A DNA stretch of 53,915 nt, taken from positions 1-53,915 of the forward strand of contig JAFUGM010000054.1 of NCBI GenBank assembly GCA_017469355.1, given 5' to 3'. Source of the DNA: Solobacterium sp. GTDB lineage: Bacteria; Bacillota_I; Bacilli_A; Erysipelotrichales; Erysipelotrichaceae. Under the pieces are notes generated by a model, which saw only the letters and a list, made by a program, of their open reading frames with translations, searched no databases and was not told where the DNA came from. The number at the start of each line of letters is the position of its first letter. The stretch's first letter is position 1. Positions 7,026 through 16,785 of the stretch are shown here, one piece after another. Both the position numbers and the translations under genes were made by a program.

Positions 7026-7922
7026 ATGAAACGCATTACAGGTGTTGGGGCGGCTGTATTGGATCATCTGAATCTGATTGAAGCCTACCCCAGTGAAGAT
7101 GGAAGCACTCATATTACACAGGTAATCAGTCAGGGCGGAGGCGCGTGTGCTACAGCGGTAGTCGCAGCCAAGCGTCTGGGAATGGAAGGCCGGATGATTA
7201 CTTCAGTTGCGGATGATGAAACAGGACAACAGATTCTTGAAGGTCTGAAGATGGAAGGAATCAACATCTCCGGTATGGAAGTGGTGTCTGGTGGAATTTC
7301 TCCCCATTCGGAAATCATGGTAAATCCAGAGCGGGGAACCCGTACCAAGTTTGTATGTAATAACACCCTTCCTCCGATTCCCTGGACAGATGATAGAATT
7401 GCGCTCATTAAGCGCAGCGACATTCTTCACGTTGACGGAACCCGGTATGACAACTCCATGGCAGCGATCGAAATTGCCAGAGACAACGGGATTCCTGTAT
7501 CCGTAGATGGCTGTCACATGGAAGAGGATAAGAGTCTGAACCGGAAAATGGCAGCGCGGGCAGATATTCTGATTATGAATGCGCGGTATCCGGGACTGGT
7601 TTCCGGGGCAGAACGAATCGAAGATGCGCTGGAATACTTCGCCGCTTTAGGGCCGAAGGTTGTGATTTCCACACAGGGCACCAGTGGATGCCTGGCGTGG
7701 ATTGACGGTCACGTGGAAGTGTTCCCTGCCTACTCTGTGAAGGCAGTGGATTCTACCGGCGCGGGAGATGTATTCCATGGGGCGTTTATCGCATCCTATA
7801 TGAATGATGGGGATATCCGTCGGGCAATCCGCTATGCGACGATTGCGGCGGCACTCAAATGTACTCAGGTCGGAGGCCGGGCAGGTATTCCGACAGACCG
7901 TGAAATCGTATCGTATTTATAG
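7026..7922 (+). CDS. PfkB/ribokinase-family carbohydrate kinase
   Basis: This 298-residue ATP-dependent kinase has an N-terminal glycine pair region (ISQGGGACATAVVAAKRLG, about residues 35-52) and the C-terminal PfkB signature DSTGAGD at 242-248 with catalytic-base candidate Asp248. Members phosphorylate sugars or nucleosides such as ribose, fructose, 2-keto-3-deoxygluconate or adenosine; the substrate cannot be assigned here. Start at ATG 7026 with GAGGAA 7-12 nt upstream. The small basic-repeat gene begins 9 bp after its stop, so the two are cotranscribed. Confidence 0.88.
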   Translation: MKRITGVGAAVLDHLNLIEAYPSEDGSTHITQVISQGGGACATAVVAAKRLGMEGRMITSVADDETGQQILEGLKMEGINISGMEVVSGGISPHSEIMVNPERGTRTKFVCNNTLPPIPWTDDRIALIKRSDILHVDGTRYDNSMAAIEIARDNGIPVSVDGCHMEEDKSLNRKMAARADILIMNARYPGLVSGAERIEDALEYFAALGPKVVISTQGTSGCLAWIDGHVEVFPAYSVKAVDSTGAGDVFHGAFIASYMNDGDIRRAIRYATIAAALKCTQVGGRAGIPTDREIVSYL

Positions 7923-7931
7923 GAGTTCAGT

Positions 7932-8195
7932 ATGGCAGGAAGTACGACAGGCACATCAAAGAAAACAACGACTTCAACCGCAAAGAAGAAGACCACAACA
8001 AGTACGAAGAAGAAAACTTCGACGACAAAGAAGAAAACCTCCACTGCTTCGATCAAACTGACCGCAGCGGAAAAGAAACTGGTCCAGAATTATCGCAAAT
8101 GCAATGCATTGGAAAAAGAAGTAATCAGTATTCTTGTGGAAAAGGCATCCGGAGAGCTGGATCTCACAGCACTTCTTGGAAAGATTGCCGGATAA
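7932..8195 (+). CDS. Small basic Lys/Thr/Ser-repeat protein
   Basis: The first 42 of 87 residues are almost only Thr, Ser, Lys and Ala in repeated TTST-KKK-like units. The remaining 45 (from KLTAAEKKLVQNYRK) look like one or two amphipathic helices. A disordered poly-cationic arm resembles histone-H1-like or nucleoid-associated tails and could bind DNA or RNA, which is inference from composition only. It has an SD GGAG 7 nt before ATG 7932 and lies 9 bp downstream of the PfkB gene. No homologue is recognised. Confidence 0.65.
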   Translation: MAGSTTGTSKKTTTSTAKKKTTTSTKKKTSTTKKKTSTASIKLTAAEKKLVQNYRKCNALEKEVISILVEKASGELDLTALLGKIAG

Positions 8196-8215
8196 AAACT
8201 GAAGTAAACAAAGCA

Positions 8216-8241
8216 TACAACCGGGGAATTCCCCGGTTGTA
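8216..8241. terminator. Bidirectional terminator hairpin between convergent genes
   Basis: A perfect 26-nt palindrome (arms TACAACCGGGG and CCCCGGTTGTA around AATT) lies 20 bp after the basic-repeat gene and 3 bp before the stop of the opposite-strand MATE gene. Flanking T-tracts are broken on both strands, so efficiency is uncertain. The placement suggests it ends transcription from both sides. Confidence 0.65.
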
Positions 8242-8244
8242 CTG

Positions 8245-9588
8245 TTATGAGGCAAGATTGTTTTTGTGTGCGGAGAACTGATGGTGGAGGAGAACCGGGA
8301 TCTCATAAACGGCCATCGCAATCCATCCGATCATATATGACCATGGCAACACCGCAAAGGTAAATCCCATATGGAATAACAGAATATAGCAGGAGATACA
8401 CCGGGCTCCCATATTAATAATGGTGCTGATCAGAGTAATCCGCAGATCTCCAATTCCCCGGAAGTAGCCCTGTATTGCGTTGGTAATCGATGGCTGGGGA
8501 TACATGAATGCGATCAGATGAAGATAGGCAATCCCTTCGGAAATTACTTCGGCATCATCTGTAAACAGCCGCATGATCGGTTCTGCCAGGGTGTAGAGAA
8601 TCATCGCTACGACAATGGAGAATGCCAGCTCCAATAAAATTCCATAATAGAATGTCTTCTTCATCCTGTCAGAATGATGCGCCCCCGCGTTCTGGGCCAT
8701 AACAGAACTCATCGCATGCGCAATATTCTGTTCAGGTACTAACGCAAAGTCATCTGTCCGGTTTACGGCATTGAATGTGGCAGTTGCGGTGACACCTAAT
8801 GTATTAACGAAGGCCTGTATTACCAGTTTGCCAAGCTGCACGGAAGACTGTTGAAGTGCACTGACAATACCGAAGGACAACGTCTTCTTTAACAGGCGGT
8901 AATCTACGACAAGCCACTTTCTGCCAAGCCGCAGAAACGGGATGTTTTTGATAATGTAAATCCAGCAGAGTAATGCACACAGCGCTTCACAGATAACGGT
9001 GCTGATCGCAGCTCCGGCAATCCCAAGGTGAAACACTGTCACAAGAAGCAGGTCACCACCGATATTCAGAACGGTACTGATCGCCAGAAAGATTAATGGA
9101 GAACGGGAATCTCCAATCGCCCGTAACATACTGGCCAGGTAGTTATATATGAAACTGAATACCAGCCCCAACATGATAATTCTGAGATACCCTGCGGCCT
9201 CCGCAATAATCGCCGGGTCTGCCCGCAACAGATTCATGACCGGTTTGCTTAATACCGCGATGATAAGCCCGACAGCCAGGGAGAATACCATTCCAGCACA
9301 TAGACCAGTGCTTACCTGACGCTGCAGGGTAGAGTGATCATCTGCCCCATAGTGGTAGGAAACCAGTAATCCCGCCCCAAGGCAGATTCCGTTCGTAAAC
9401 AGAAGTACAAGTGTCATTAAAGGATTGCTGGTACCAACAGCCGCAAGGGCAGCCTTTCCGGCATAGCGACCGACAATCATACTGTCTACCGCATTATAGG
9501 TAAGCTGCAGAAGATTGCCTGCGATCAGAGGAAGTGTAAAGTTAATCAATGCCGGAAGAATCGGCCCTTCTGTAAGATCCTTATTCAT
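8245..9588 (-). CDS. MATE-family multidrug/toxin efflux transporter
   Basis: This 447-residue integral membrane protein has about 12 hydrophobic segments and MATE-type sequence: an N-terminal LINFTLPLIAGNLLQLTYNAVDSMIVGRYAG and two homologous six-helix halves. Members use Na+ or H+ gradients to expel cationic drugs or metabolites from the cytoplasm. The start ATG at 9588-9586 is preceded by GGA. The gene is divergent from the str operon and convergent with the PfkB unit. Substrate unknown. Confidence 0.9.
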   Translation of the reverse strand: MNKDLTEGPILPALINFTLPLIAGNLLQLTYNAVDSMIVGRYAGKAALAAVGTSNPLMTLVLLFTNGICLGAGLLVSYHYGADDHSTLQRQVSTGLCAGMVFSLAVGLIIAVLSKPVMNLLRADPAIIAEAAGYLRIIMLGLVFSFIYNYLASMLRAIGDSRSPLIFLAISTVLNIGGDLLLVTVFHLGIAGAAISTVICEALCALLCWIYIIKNIPFLRLGRKWLVVDYRLLKKTLSFGIVSALQQSSVQLGKLVIQAFVNTLGVTATATFNAVNRTDDFALVPEQNIAHAMSSVMAQNAGAHHSDRMKKTFYYGILLELAFSIVVAMILYTLAEPIMRLFTDDAEVISEGIAYLHLIAFMYPQPSITNAIQGYFRGIGDLRITLISTIINMGARCISCYILLFHMGFTFAVLPWSYMIGWIAMAVYEIPVLLHHQFSAHKNNLAS

Positions 9589-9822
9589 ATCATCCGTTAC
9601 TATACAACAGTTTGGGAAAGGAATGGGTAATCAAGCTTGAACGATAACAATCGGAGGGAAAAGACAAAATGATAATCGGCAGTAACGTTTATGAAACAGA
9701 TAGCGAAGAAAGAGAGCGCGGAACGAGTGAGGGAATGAATAGAGAAATTTGAGGAAAAATGGCGAAAATGCAGATTCGGCACACCCGGACCTGTGGATTT
9801 TTATGAAAATATGTAAAAAACA
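9589..9822. other. Intergenic region upstream of the str promoter
   Basis: This is the larger part of a 369-bp gap between divergent genes. It is AT-rich and purine-rich, with no convincing reading frame, RNA gene or repeat. The MATE promoter must lie here, but no clear -35/-10 pair was found for it. Confidence 0.5.
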
Positions 9823-9853
9823 GTTGACACAGGGTGCGGGGACAAGTTACCAT
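9823..9853 (+). promoter_or_regulatory. Promoter of the str operon
   Basis: TTGACA (9823-9828) is a perfect -35 box. The best -10 is TACCAT (9848-9853) at a long 19-nt spacing. It lies about 105 bp before rpsL, leaving a structured leader. Confidence 0.6.
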
Positions 9854-9873
9854 CTAACGTGCTTGGCGAAAAT

Positions 9874-9934
9874 GGCTTTGTGATGCGCAAAGCTATATAT
9901 TTGGCTGAGAAACGGCACACTTGGATGTGTGTGC
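9874..9934 (+). promoter_or_regulatory. Structured 5' leader of rpsL
   Basis: Two hairpins can form: GGCTTTG/CAAAGCT (9874-9880 with 9888-9894) and GCACAC/GTGTGC (9915-9920 with 9929-9934). Neither has a T-tract, so they are not terminators. They could mediate translational feedback or RNA stability, which is inference. Confidence 0.4.
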
Positions 9935-9957
9935 ACATAGGGCGAAAGGAGAAAGAA

Positions 9958-10374
9958 ATGCCTACAATAAATCAGCTGGTACGCAAGGGTCGTACCGACA
10001 AAGTTTACAAGTCCAAGTCCCCGGCATTGAACCGTGGATACAACTCGCTCAGAAAGAAGAACACAAAGATCAGTTCTCCGCAGAAGCGTGGTGTATGCAC
10101 TCGTGTCGGCACAATGACACCGAAGAAGCCGAACTCCGCGCTTCGTAAGTATGCCCGTGTACGTCTTTCCAACGGTATGGAAGTTACAGCGTACATTCCG
10201 GGTGTTGGACACAACCTGCAGGAGCATTCCGTCGTCATGATTCGTGGCGGCCGTGTTAAGGACCTCCCTGGTGTTCGTTACCACATCATCAGAGGTACTC
10301 TGGACTGCGCTGGTGTTGACGGACGTAATCAGAGCCGTTCCCTGTATGGCGCAAAGAAACCTAAGAGCAAGTAA
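9958..10374 (+). CDS. rpsL: 30S ribosomal protein S12
   Basis: This 138-residue decoding-centre protein has the Firmicutes-type longer loop ([16 protein letters not shown]) before the conserved [10 protein letters not shown] segment. The streptomycin-sensitive lysine is present in [10 protein letters not shown] (Lys57, equivalent to E. coli Lys43). ATG 9958 with AAAGGAG upstream gives the canonical [12 protein letters not shown] start; in-frame GTG at 9859 would add a non-conserved extension within the leader. First gene of the str operon; rpsG starts 19 bp downstream. rpoB/rpoC do not precede it here. Confidence 0.98.
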   Translation: MPTINQLVRKGRTDKVYKSKSPALNRGYNSLRKKNTKISSPQKRGVCTRVGTMTPKKPNSALRKYARVRLSNGMEVTAYIPGVGHNLQEHSVVMIRGGRVKDLPGVRYHIIRGTLDCAGVDGRNQSRSLYGAKKPKSK

Positions 10375-10393
10375 GACAGGAGGATAACAGACA

Positions 10394-10864
10394 ATGCCAA
10401 GAAAAGGTTATATAGCGAAGCGTGACGTACTTCCTGATCCGATTTACAACTCAAAACTCGTCACAAAACTTATTAATAAGATCATGCTTGATGGTAAGCG
10501 CGGAACTGCTCAGACCATTCTCTATGATGCATTCAACATCGTAGAAGAAAAGACCGGACAGAACCCGATGGAAGTATTTGAGAAGGCGTTAGGCAATGTA
10601 ATGCCGATGCTGGAACTCAAGGTTCGCCGTGTTGGTGGTGCTAACTACCAGGTACCTGTTGAAGTATCTGCAGAGCGTAAGCTCACACTGGGCCTCCGTT
10701 GGCTGGTAAATTACGCACGTCTGCGTCATGAGCCGACAATGGAACAGCGTCTTGCGGCTGAAATCATTGATGCGGCTAACGGTACCGGTGCTTCTGTAAA
10801 GAAGAAGGAAGATACCCACAAGATGGCAGAAGCGAACAAGGCATTCGCTCACTTCCGCTGGTAA
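10394..10864 (+). CDS. rpsG: 30S ribosomal protein S7
   Basis: This 156-residue primary binder of the 16S rRNA 3' major domain helps form the head and E site. Recognised by [20 protein letters not shown] at the N-terminus and the conserved [11 protein letters not shown]. Length is standard for the family. It lies 19 bp after rpsL and 33 bp before fusA with a clear AGGAGG. In other bacteria S7 is the translational repressor of the str operon. Confidence 0.98.
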   Translation: MPRKGYIAKRDVLPDPIYNSKLVTKLINKIMLDGKRGTAQTILYDAFNIVEEKTGQNPMEVFEKALGNVMPMLELKVRRVGGANYQVPVEVSAERKLTLGLRWLVNYARLRHEPTMEQRLAAEIIDAANGTGASVKKKEDTHKMAEANKAFAHFRW

Positions 10865-10897
10865 TCAGCTATTAAAGGGTAAAGAAAGGAGCGATAT

Positions 10898-12979
10898 ATG
10901 CCGAGAGAGTTCCCACTCAATAAGATTCGTAATATTGGAATTATGGCTCACATCGATGCCGGAAAAACGACAACGACCGAACGTATTCTGTATTACACAG
11001 GTAAGATACATAAGATCGGCGAAACCCACGACGGTGCTTCCCAGATGGACTGGATGGCACAGGAACAGGAGCGTGGTATCACGATCACATCCGCTGCGAC
11101 AACATGTCAGTGGAAAGACTGCCAGATTAACATCATCGACACACCAGGTCACGTCGACTTCACTGCTGAAGTAGAGCGTTCCCTCCGTGTCCTTGACGGA
11201 GCGGTAACGGTTCTTGACTCCAAAGCTGGTGTTGAACCGCAGACCGAAACCGTATGGCGTCAGGCGACGGAGTACCGTGTTCCCCGCATCGTCTTCTCCA
11301 ACAAGATGGATGCGACAGGTGCGGACTTCCAGATGTCTGTAGACTCCATTGGCAACCGCCTCGGCGCAAAGGCCGCAGCGATTCAGATGCCGATTGGTGC
11401 TGAACAGAGTTTCCGCGGAATCATCGACCTCGTCGAGATGAAGCAGGAAATGTATAACAATGACCTCGGAACAGATATTCAGATCACCGATATCGATGCC
11501 CAGTATCAGGAAAAGGCGCAGGAAATGCACCAGGCGATGCTGGAAGCGATCGCAGACTATGACGATGACCTGATGATGAAGGTTCTGGAAGGCGAAGAGC
11601 CGACCGTTGAAGAAGTAAAGCGGGCGATTCGTGCAGGCGTTATGACTGCCGACTTCTTCCCGGTACTCTGCGGAAGTGCATATAAGAATAAGGGTGTACA
11701 GCTGCTGCTCGACGCAGTTGTGGACTACCTTCCGGCTCCGACGGATATCCCGGCGATTAAGGGACATCTGGAAAACGGAGAAGAAGAGGACCGCCATGCA
11801 AGTGACACAGAACCGTTCAGTGCGCTGGCCTTCAAGGTTGCGACGGACCCGTTTGTCGGCCGTCTCACTTACTTCCGGGTTTACTCGGGTATTGCGACTG
11901 CAGGAAGCTATGTGCTGAATGCGTCCAAGGACAAGCGTGAGCGTTTCGGACGTCTGGTTCGCATGCATGCTAACCACCGTGCCGATATCACCGAAGTCTA
12001 TGCTGGTGACATCGCTGGTGCCGTAGGTCTCAAGAACACGACAACCGGAGATACGCTGTGTGATGAGAATCACCCGATCATTCTTGAATCGATGGTATTC
12101 CCTGAGCCGGTTATCCAGATGTCGGTTGAGCCTAAGACAAAGCAGGACAGCCAGAAGATGGATGATGCGCTGGCGAAGCTGGCAGAAGAAGACCCGACCT
12201 TCCGTACTTACACGGATGAAGAAACCGGACAGACAATTATCGCCGGTGTCGGTGAACTTCAGCTGGACATCATCATGGATCGTATGAGACGTGAGTTCAA
12301 GGTTGAAGCGACTGCCGGTGCTCCTCAGGTTGCTTATCGTGAAACGATTCGCGGAACTGCGGAGTGCGAAGGTAAGTTCGTACGTCAGACCGGTGGTCAT
12401 GGTCAGTATGGTCATGTATGGATTCGCTTCGAGCCGAATGAAGGCAAGGGCTTCGAATTCATCGACGCTACCGTCGGTGGATCCATCCCGAAGGAATACA
12501 TCAAGCCGACCCAGCAGGGTCTGGAAGATGCACTCAACAACGGTCTTGTGGCTGGTTACCCGGTAGTTGATATCAAGGCAACACTGTTTGACGGTAGTTA
12601 CCACGATGTCGACTCCAGTGAGCAGGCATATAAGATCGCTGCGAGTCTGGCTCTCAGAGAAGCTGCCAAGAAGTGCAGCCCGGTCATTCTTGAACCGGTT
12701 ATGAGAGTTGACGTTACCGCTCCTTCCGAATACCTCGGTTCTGTCATGGGCGACATTGTAAAGCGCCGTGGACAGATCCGTCAGCAGGAAGAAACCGGAA
12801 ACGCAATCAAGATTGAAAGCTTTATCCCGCTGTCTGAAATGTTCGGTTATGTTACCGACCTGAGAAGCTTCACACAGGGTCGTGGAACCTACATTATGCA
12901 GACAGATCACTACGAAGAAGTTCCTAAGAATATCGCTAAGGAAATCATCGAAAAGAACTCTTCGAAAGCGGATAAGTAA
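10898..12979 (+). CDS. fusA: Elongation factor G
   Basis: This 693-residue translocation GTPase has all G motifs: AHIDAGKTT (residues 17-25), DTPGHVDF and NKMD, followed by the five-domain EF-G layout. It drives tRNA-mRNA movement on the ribosome. It follows rpsG by 33 bp with AAAGGAG before ATG 10898. The 78-bp gap to tuf contains no terminator hairpin, so tuf is probably cotranscribed, as in classical str operons. No second domain fusion or truncation seen. Confidence 0.98.
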   Translation: MPREFPLNKIRNIGIMAHIDAGKTTTTERILYYTGKIHKIGETHDGASQMDWMAQEQERGITITSAATTCQWKDCQINIIDTPGHVDFTAEVERSLRVLDGAVTVLDSKAGVEPQTETVWRQATEYRVPRIVFSNKMDATGADFQMSVDSIGNRLGAKAAAIQMPIGAEQSFRGIIDLVEMKQEMYNNDLGTDIQITDIDAQYQEKAQEMHQAMLEAIADYDDDLMMKVLEGEEPTVEEVKRAIRAGVMTADFFPVLCGSAYKNKGVQLLLDAVVDYLPAPTDIPAIKGHLENGEEEDRHASDTEPFSALAFKVATDPFVGRLTYFRVYSGIATAGSYVLNASKDKRERFGRLVRMHANHRADITEVYAGDIAGAVGLKNTTTGDTLCDENHPIILESMVFPEPVIQMSVEPKTKQDSQKMDDALAKLAEEDPTFRTYTDEETGQTIIAGVGELQLDIIMDRMRREFKVEATAGAPQVAYRETIRGTAECEGKFVRQTGGHGQYGHVWIRFEPNEGKGFEFIDATVGGSIPKEYIKPTQQGLEDALNNGLVAGYPVVDIKATLFDGSYHDVDSSEQAYKIAASLALREAAKKCSPVILEPVMRVDVTAPSEYLGSVMGDIVKRRGQIRQQEETGNAIKIESFIPLSEMFGYVTDLRSFTQGRGTYIMQTDHYEEVPKNIAKEIIEKNSSKADK

Positions 12980-13057
12980 TCATTGCATTCAAAAGTTGTT
13001 TATCTTAAAATGATAACGGTCAAAAACTAACGAAAGAATTATTGGAGGAAAACTAAA

Positions 13058-14251
<1,194 letters not shown>

Positions 14252-14266
14252 TCAGACAACACTCTT

Positions 14267-14304
14267 AACTGCATTGGCTCATACGCTGATGCAGTTTTTT
14301 ATTT
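14267..14304 (+). terminator. Terminator of the str operon
   Basis: An 8-bp stem AACTGCAT/ATGCAGTT (14267-14274 with 14289-14296) is followed by a T-rich tail TTTTTTATTTT that starts in the stem. Confidence 0.85.
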
Positions 14305-14365
14305 TCGTGATTCATGTCTCAGGGAATGATAAGATTATGGCGGCTATCTAATTGGAGGAACCGTT

Positions 14366-15061
14366 ATGGGAGTTTTTATCGTATCGGTATTGGTATCAGT
14401 GATTCCATCGTTGTTGTTATATTTCTGGCTGCTCAAAAACAGAGATAACGAAGAATATAAGGAAGTGTGTAAAACCTGTCTGGTCAAAGGCGTACTGTCT
14501 GTGTTTTTGATCGTGCTGGTATCTTTGGCTTTCAATGTCCTTGGCCGAGTAACAAACGAGTTCCATTTACCGCCAGTACTATATCAGGCGTATTATACGT
14601 TTATTGTTCTGGCATTCTCAGAGGAGCTGGTTAAGTACCTCACGTTTAAATCCATTCTGAAAAAGACAGATTACAAGTATGACTATTTTGACGCAGCAGT
14701 GTTTATGAGCATTGTTGGTTTGGGGTTTGGAATTATTGAAAACATAACATACTCCATTGGTTCAGGAGTGATACCGATGTTGATAAAGGGCATTACGTTA
14801 CCACATGCATTATATGGATTTGTTCTGGGATACTATTACAGTAAATCAATGAAAACGGGAAACAGTTCCTATCGGGTCATTGGCTTTATACTGGCGTGGC
14901 TCATACATGGACTCTATGACTTTGGATTAAGCGAAGAATTGATTGCGATCAATGATAATCTTGTCTTCATTTCGCTGGGAATCACACTGTTTGAAATCAT
15001 TTTATTAATCGTATTTATCCACTTTGTCAGAAAAGAGAAAAAGGCAATACAACTAGGCTGA
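14366..15061 (+). CDS. PrsW-family intramembrane metalloprotease
   Basis: This 231-residue membrane protein has about seven to eight hydrophobic segments. The PrsW/abortive-infection-like motifs are present: EELVK at residues 86-90, ENITY at 125-129, His147 and HGLYDF at 181-186. These are the predicted metal ligands. In B. subtilis PrsW starts the cleavage of an anti-sigma factor; many relatives have unknown substrates. No sigma/anti-sigma pair lies nearby, so the target cannot be named. ATG 14366 follows TTGGAGGAA. Single-gene unit between two terminators. Confidence 0.82.
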   Translation: MGVFIVSVLVSVIPSLLLYFWLLKNRDNEEYKEVCKTCLVKGVLSVFLIVLVSLAFNVLGRVTNEFHLPPVLYQAYYTFIVLAFSEELVKYLTFKSILKKTDYKYDYFDAAVFMSIVGLGFGIIENITYSIGSGVIPMLIKGITLPHALYGFVLGYYYSKSMKTGNSSYRVIGFILAWLIHGLYDFGLSEELIAINDNLVFISLGITLFEIILLIVFIHFVRKEKKAIQLG

Positions 15062-15124
15062 GCGATTCAGATCGAATGATTTTGCCAACTCAATATACAG
15101 ACAGTGAATATCATTACAATTACG

Positions 15125-15163
15125 GCCTCCAATTCACGATGCGTGGAAGGAGGCTTTATTTAT
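15125..15163 (+). terminator. Terminator after the PrsW-like gene
   Basis: Stem GCCTCC (15125-15130) with GGAGGC (15149-15154), extended inside by CACG/CGTG, runs into TTTATTTAT. Confidence 0.75.
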
Positions 15164-15169
15164 GGGCAG

Positions 15170-15198
15170 TTCAAAAAGGCGACATGAAACGATAGAAT
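15170..15198 (+). promoter_or_regulatory. Candidate promoter of the GH5 gene, very close to its start codon
   Basis: TTCAAA (15170-15175), 17-nt spacer and TAGAAT (15193-15198). Transcription would start about at the ATG at 15205, implying a leaderless or nearly leaderless mRNA. No strong SD is seen before that ATG. Confidence 0.45.
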
Positions 15199-15204
15199 GA
15201 CGGT

Positions 15205-16629
15205 ATGAAACGGTTTGAGATTCCTCAATGGCTTGTAATCCTCGTACTTATTATGAGTGCAGGTGTTTTTGTTGGATGTGGTGAAGAAACTGAAGATTTG
15301 ATAGAAACGAAACCAGCAGAAGAAGTAAGAGTCGAAGAAGAGAACGTATGTTCCGCAGTTCTTGAAACGGTGAATGCATGGGAAGAAAACGGACGGTATT
15401 TCCATCAGTATTCACTCCGTGTTCAAAATGACGGACCGCAGGATGTGAGTGATTGGAGTGCAGAGATTCTTCTTCCAGGTGATACGAAGCTTGAACAGGC
15501 ATGGAATATCGAGACAGAAATATCAGAGTCAATTCTGATTCTGCGGCCGGTGGAGTATAACCGCGTGATTCCGGCTGGGGAAGAACTGAAGGATGTTGGA
15601 TGGATCATGAGCTGTGGCGGGGAAGAGGAAACTCAGCTATTGCGATGGAATGGAAGTGAAGTGAGATCGCAGAAACCAAGCTCCGATCCAGAAGACAGTG
15701 CGGTTACTTTGAATGTCGATTCTGTTCCGATCGGAGCGCTTCATGTGGAAGAGGGAAGACTTGTAAATGTAGATGGCAATCCCGTACAACTGCGAGGAAT
15801 CAGTACACATGGTCTGGCCTGGTATCCGGAGTATGTGAATAAAGACGCATTCCGCACACTGCGTGATGAATGGAATGTGAATACCATACGTCTAGCAATG
15901 TATACCGCTGAGACGGGTGGTTATTGTACTGATGGAAACCGGGAGAATCTGCTTCATTTGATTGATGAAGGCGTGAGATATACCGAAGAACTGGGAATGT
16001 ATGTCATTATCGACTGGCATATTCTCAGTGACAGTAATCCCAACACTTACCGGAAAGAGGCGGAGGAGTTTTTCGATATTGTCTCAAAAGCCTATGAAGA
16101 TAAGACACATGTCATATATGAGATCTGTAATGAACCGCAGAATTCTCCGTTTCGGGAAGTGATTCGCCCATATGCGGAAGATATCATTGACGTGATACGC
16201 AGACATGATTCCGATGCATTGATTCTTGTTGGGACGAATACCTGGGCACAGGATGTGGATGAGGTAATTGGGAATGAACTGGAAGATGACAATGTGATGT
16301 ATACATTTCATTTCTATGCCGGAACACATAAAGAAGATCTGCGCAATAAGCTGCGCAAGGTGCTGGATGCCGGAGTGCCGGTATATATCAGTGAATGCAG
16401 TCTCACCGATGCCTCAGGAAATGGAGCTGTTGATTATGATTCGGCAGAGGAATGGCGATCACTGATTGAAGCGTATGGTCTTTCCTGGAATGCATGGTCA
16501 TTGTGCAATAAGAATGAAACAAGCGCATTGATTCAAAGCTCCTGCGCTAAAACTTCTGCCTGGGAGGAAGAAGATCTCAGTGAGACAGGTAGATGGTTTA
16601 AGCGCGCATTTACCGGAGAATCGAAATAA
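15205..16629 (+). CDS. Lipoprotein endoglucanase, GH5 with N-terminal CBM-like domain
   Basis: This 474-residue protein starts with a lipoprotein signal peptide (hydrophobic core 9-22, Cys25 in VFVGC). A beta-rich domain at about residues 45-155 (NGRYFHQYSLRVQNDGPQDVSDWSAEILLPG) resembles CBM2-type or related glycan-binding modules. The GH5 barrel spans about 175-470, with acid/base Glu310 in IYEICNEP and nucleophile Glu397 in VYISECSLTD. The sequence resembles subfamily-2 endo-beta-1,4-glucanases. Membrane anchoring would release oligosaccharides next to the cell. The beta-glucoside PTS operon follows by 150 bp, so the products are probably imported by it. The signal cleavage box is somewhat atypical. 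Confidence 0.85.
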   Translation: MKRFEIPQWLVILVLIMSAGVFVGCGEETEDLIETKPAEEVRVEEENVCSAVLETVNAWEENGRYFHQYSLRVQNDGPQDVSDWSAEILLPGDTKLEQAWNIETEISESILILRPVEYNRVIPAGEELKDVGWIMSCGGEEETQLLRWNGSEVRSQKPSSDPEDSAVTLNVDSVPIGALHVEEGRLVNVDGNPVQLRGISTHGLAWYPEYVNKDAFRTLRDEWNVNTIRLAMYTAETGGYCTDGNRENLLHLIDEGVRYTEELGMYVIIDWHILSDSNPNTYRKEAEEFFDIVSKAYEDKTHVIYEICNEPQNSPFREVIRPYAEDIIDVIRRHDSDALILVGTNTWAQDVDEVIGNELEDDNVMYTFHFYAGTHKEDLRNKLRKVLDAGVPVYISECSLTDASGNGAVDYDSAEEWRSLIEAYGLSWNAWSLCNKNETSALIQSSCAKTSAWEEEDLSETGRWFKRAFTGESK

Positions 16630-16651
16630 ATGAATTCATGCGAAAAGGGGA

Positions 16652-16680
16652 TTGACAGGCATAGTTCCATTTGCTAAGTT
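16652..16680 (+). promoter_or_regulatory. Promoter of the licT-PTS operon
   Basis: TTGACA (16652-16657), 17-nt spacer, then a weak -10 TAAGTT (16675-16680). Initiation near 16687 places the antiterminator RNA at about +7, the usual arrangement for LicT-controlled operons. Confidence 0.6.
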
Positions 16681-16693
16681 ATGGGTGTTGATA

Positions 16694-16721
16694 GGTTTGT
16701 TACTCCTCTCGAGGCTTTTCC
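16694..16721 (+). promoter_or_regulatory. Ribonucleic antiterminator (RAT) 1, target of LicT
   Basis: Starts with the RAT hallmark GGTTTGTTACT and ends with GGCTTTTCC. The ends pair (GG/CC) and an upper stem CCT/AGG closes a CTCG loop. It overlaps the left arm of the terminator at 16703-16712, so the two folds exclude each other. Binding by the CAT domain of LicT should stabilise RAT and permit read-through into licT. Confidence 0.8.
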
Positions 16722-16765
16722 TGAAACGAATGTTTTGGTTGGTATCGAGAGGAGTTTTATTTTCT
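16703..16765 (+). terminator. Conditional terminator 1 upstream of licT
   Basis: A perfect 10-bp stem CTCCTCTCGA/TCGAGAGGAG (16703-16712 with 16745-16754) is followed by TTTTATTTTCT. Its left arm lies inside RAT 1. Confidence 0.88.
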
Positions 16766-16785
16766 GGGAAAGGAGGCCATGAAGA

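Noticed and set aside
9600-9782. 60-residue minus-strand frame upstream of the str promoter
   Set aside because: Phe/Ser-rich low-complexity translation of AT-rich intergenic DNA, with no SD.
9858-9957. GTG start at 9859 giving a longer S12
   Set aside because: It would run through the hairpins of the leader; the ATG at 9958 has a strong SD and the family's exact N-terminus.
10865-12910. Very long minus-strand reading frame opposite fusA
   Set aside because: It mirrors the fusA codons. The strongly biased codon use of highly expressed genes leaves the antisense frame open. Its composition is unlike any protein family and it has no ribosome site.
16720-16735. cre site near RAT 1 (TGAAACGAATGTTT)
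   Set aside because: The central CG is one base out of place relative to the cre consensus.
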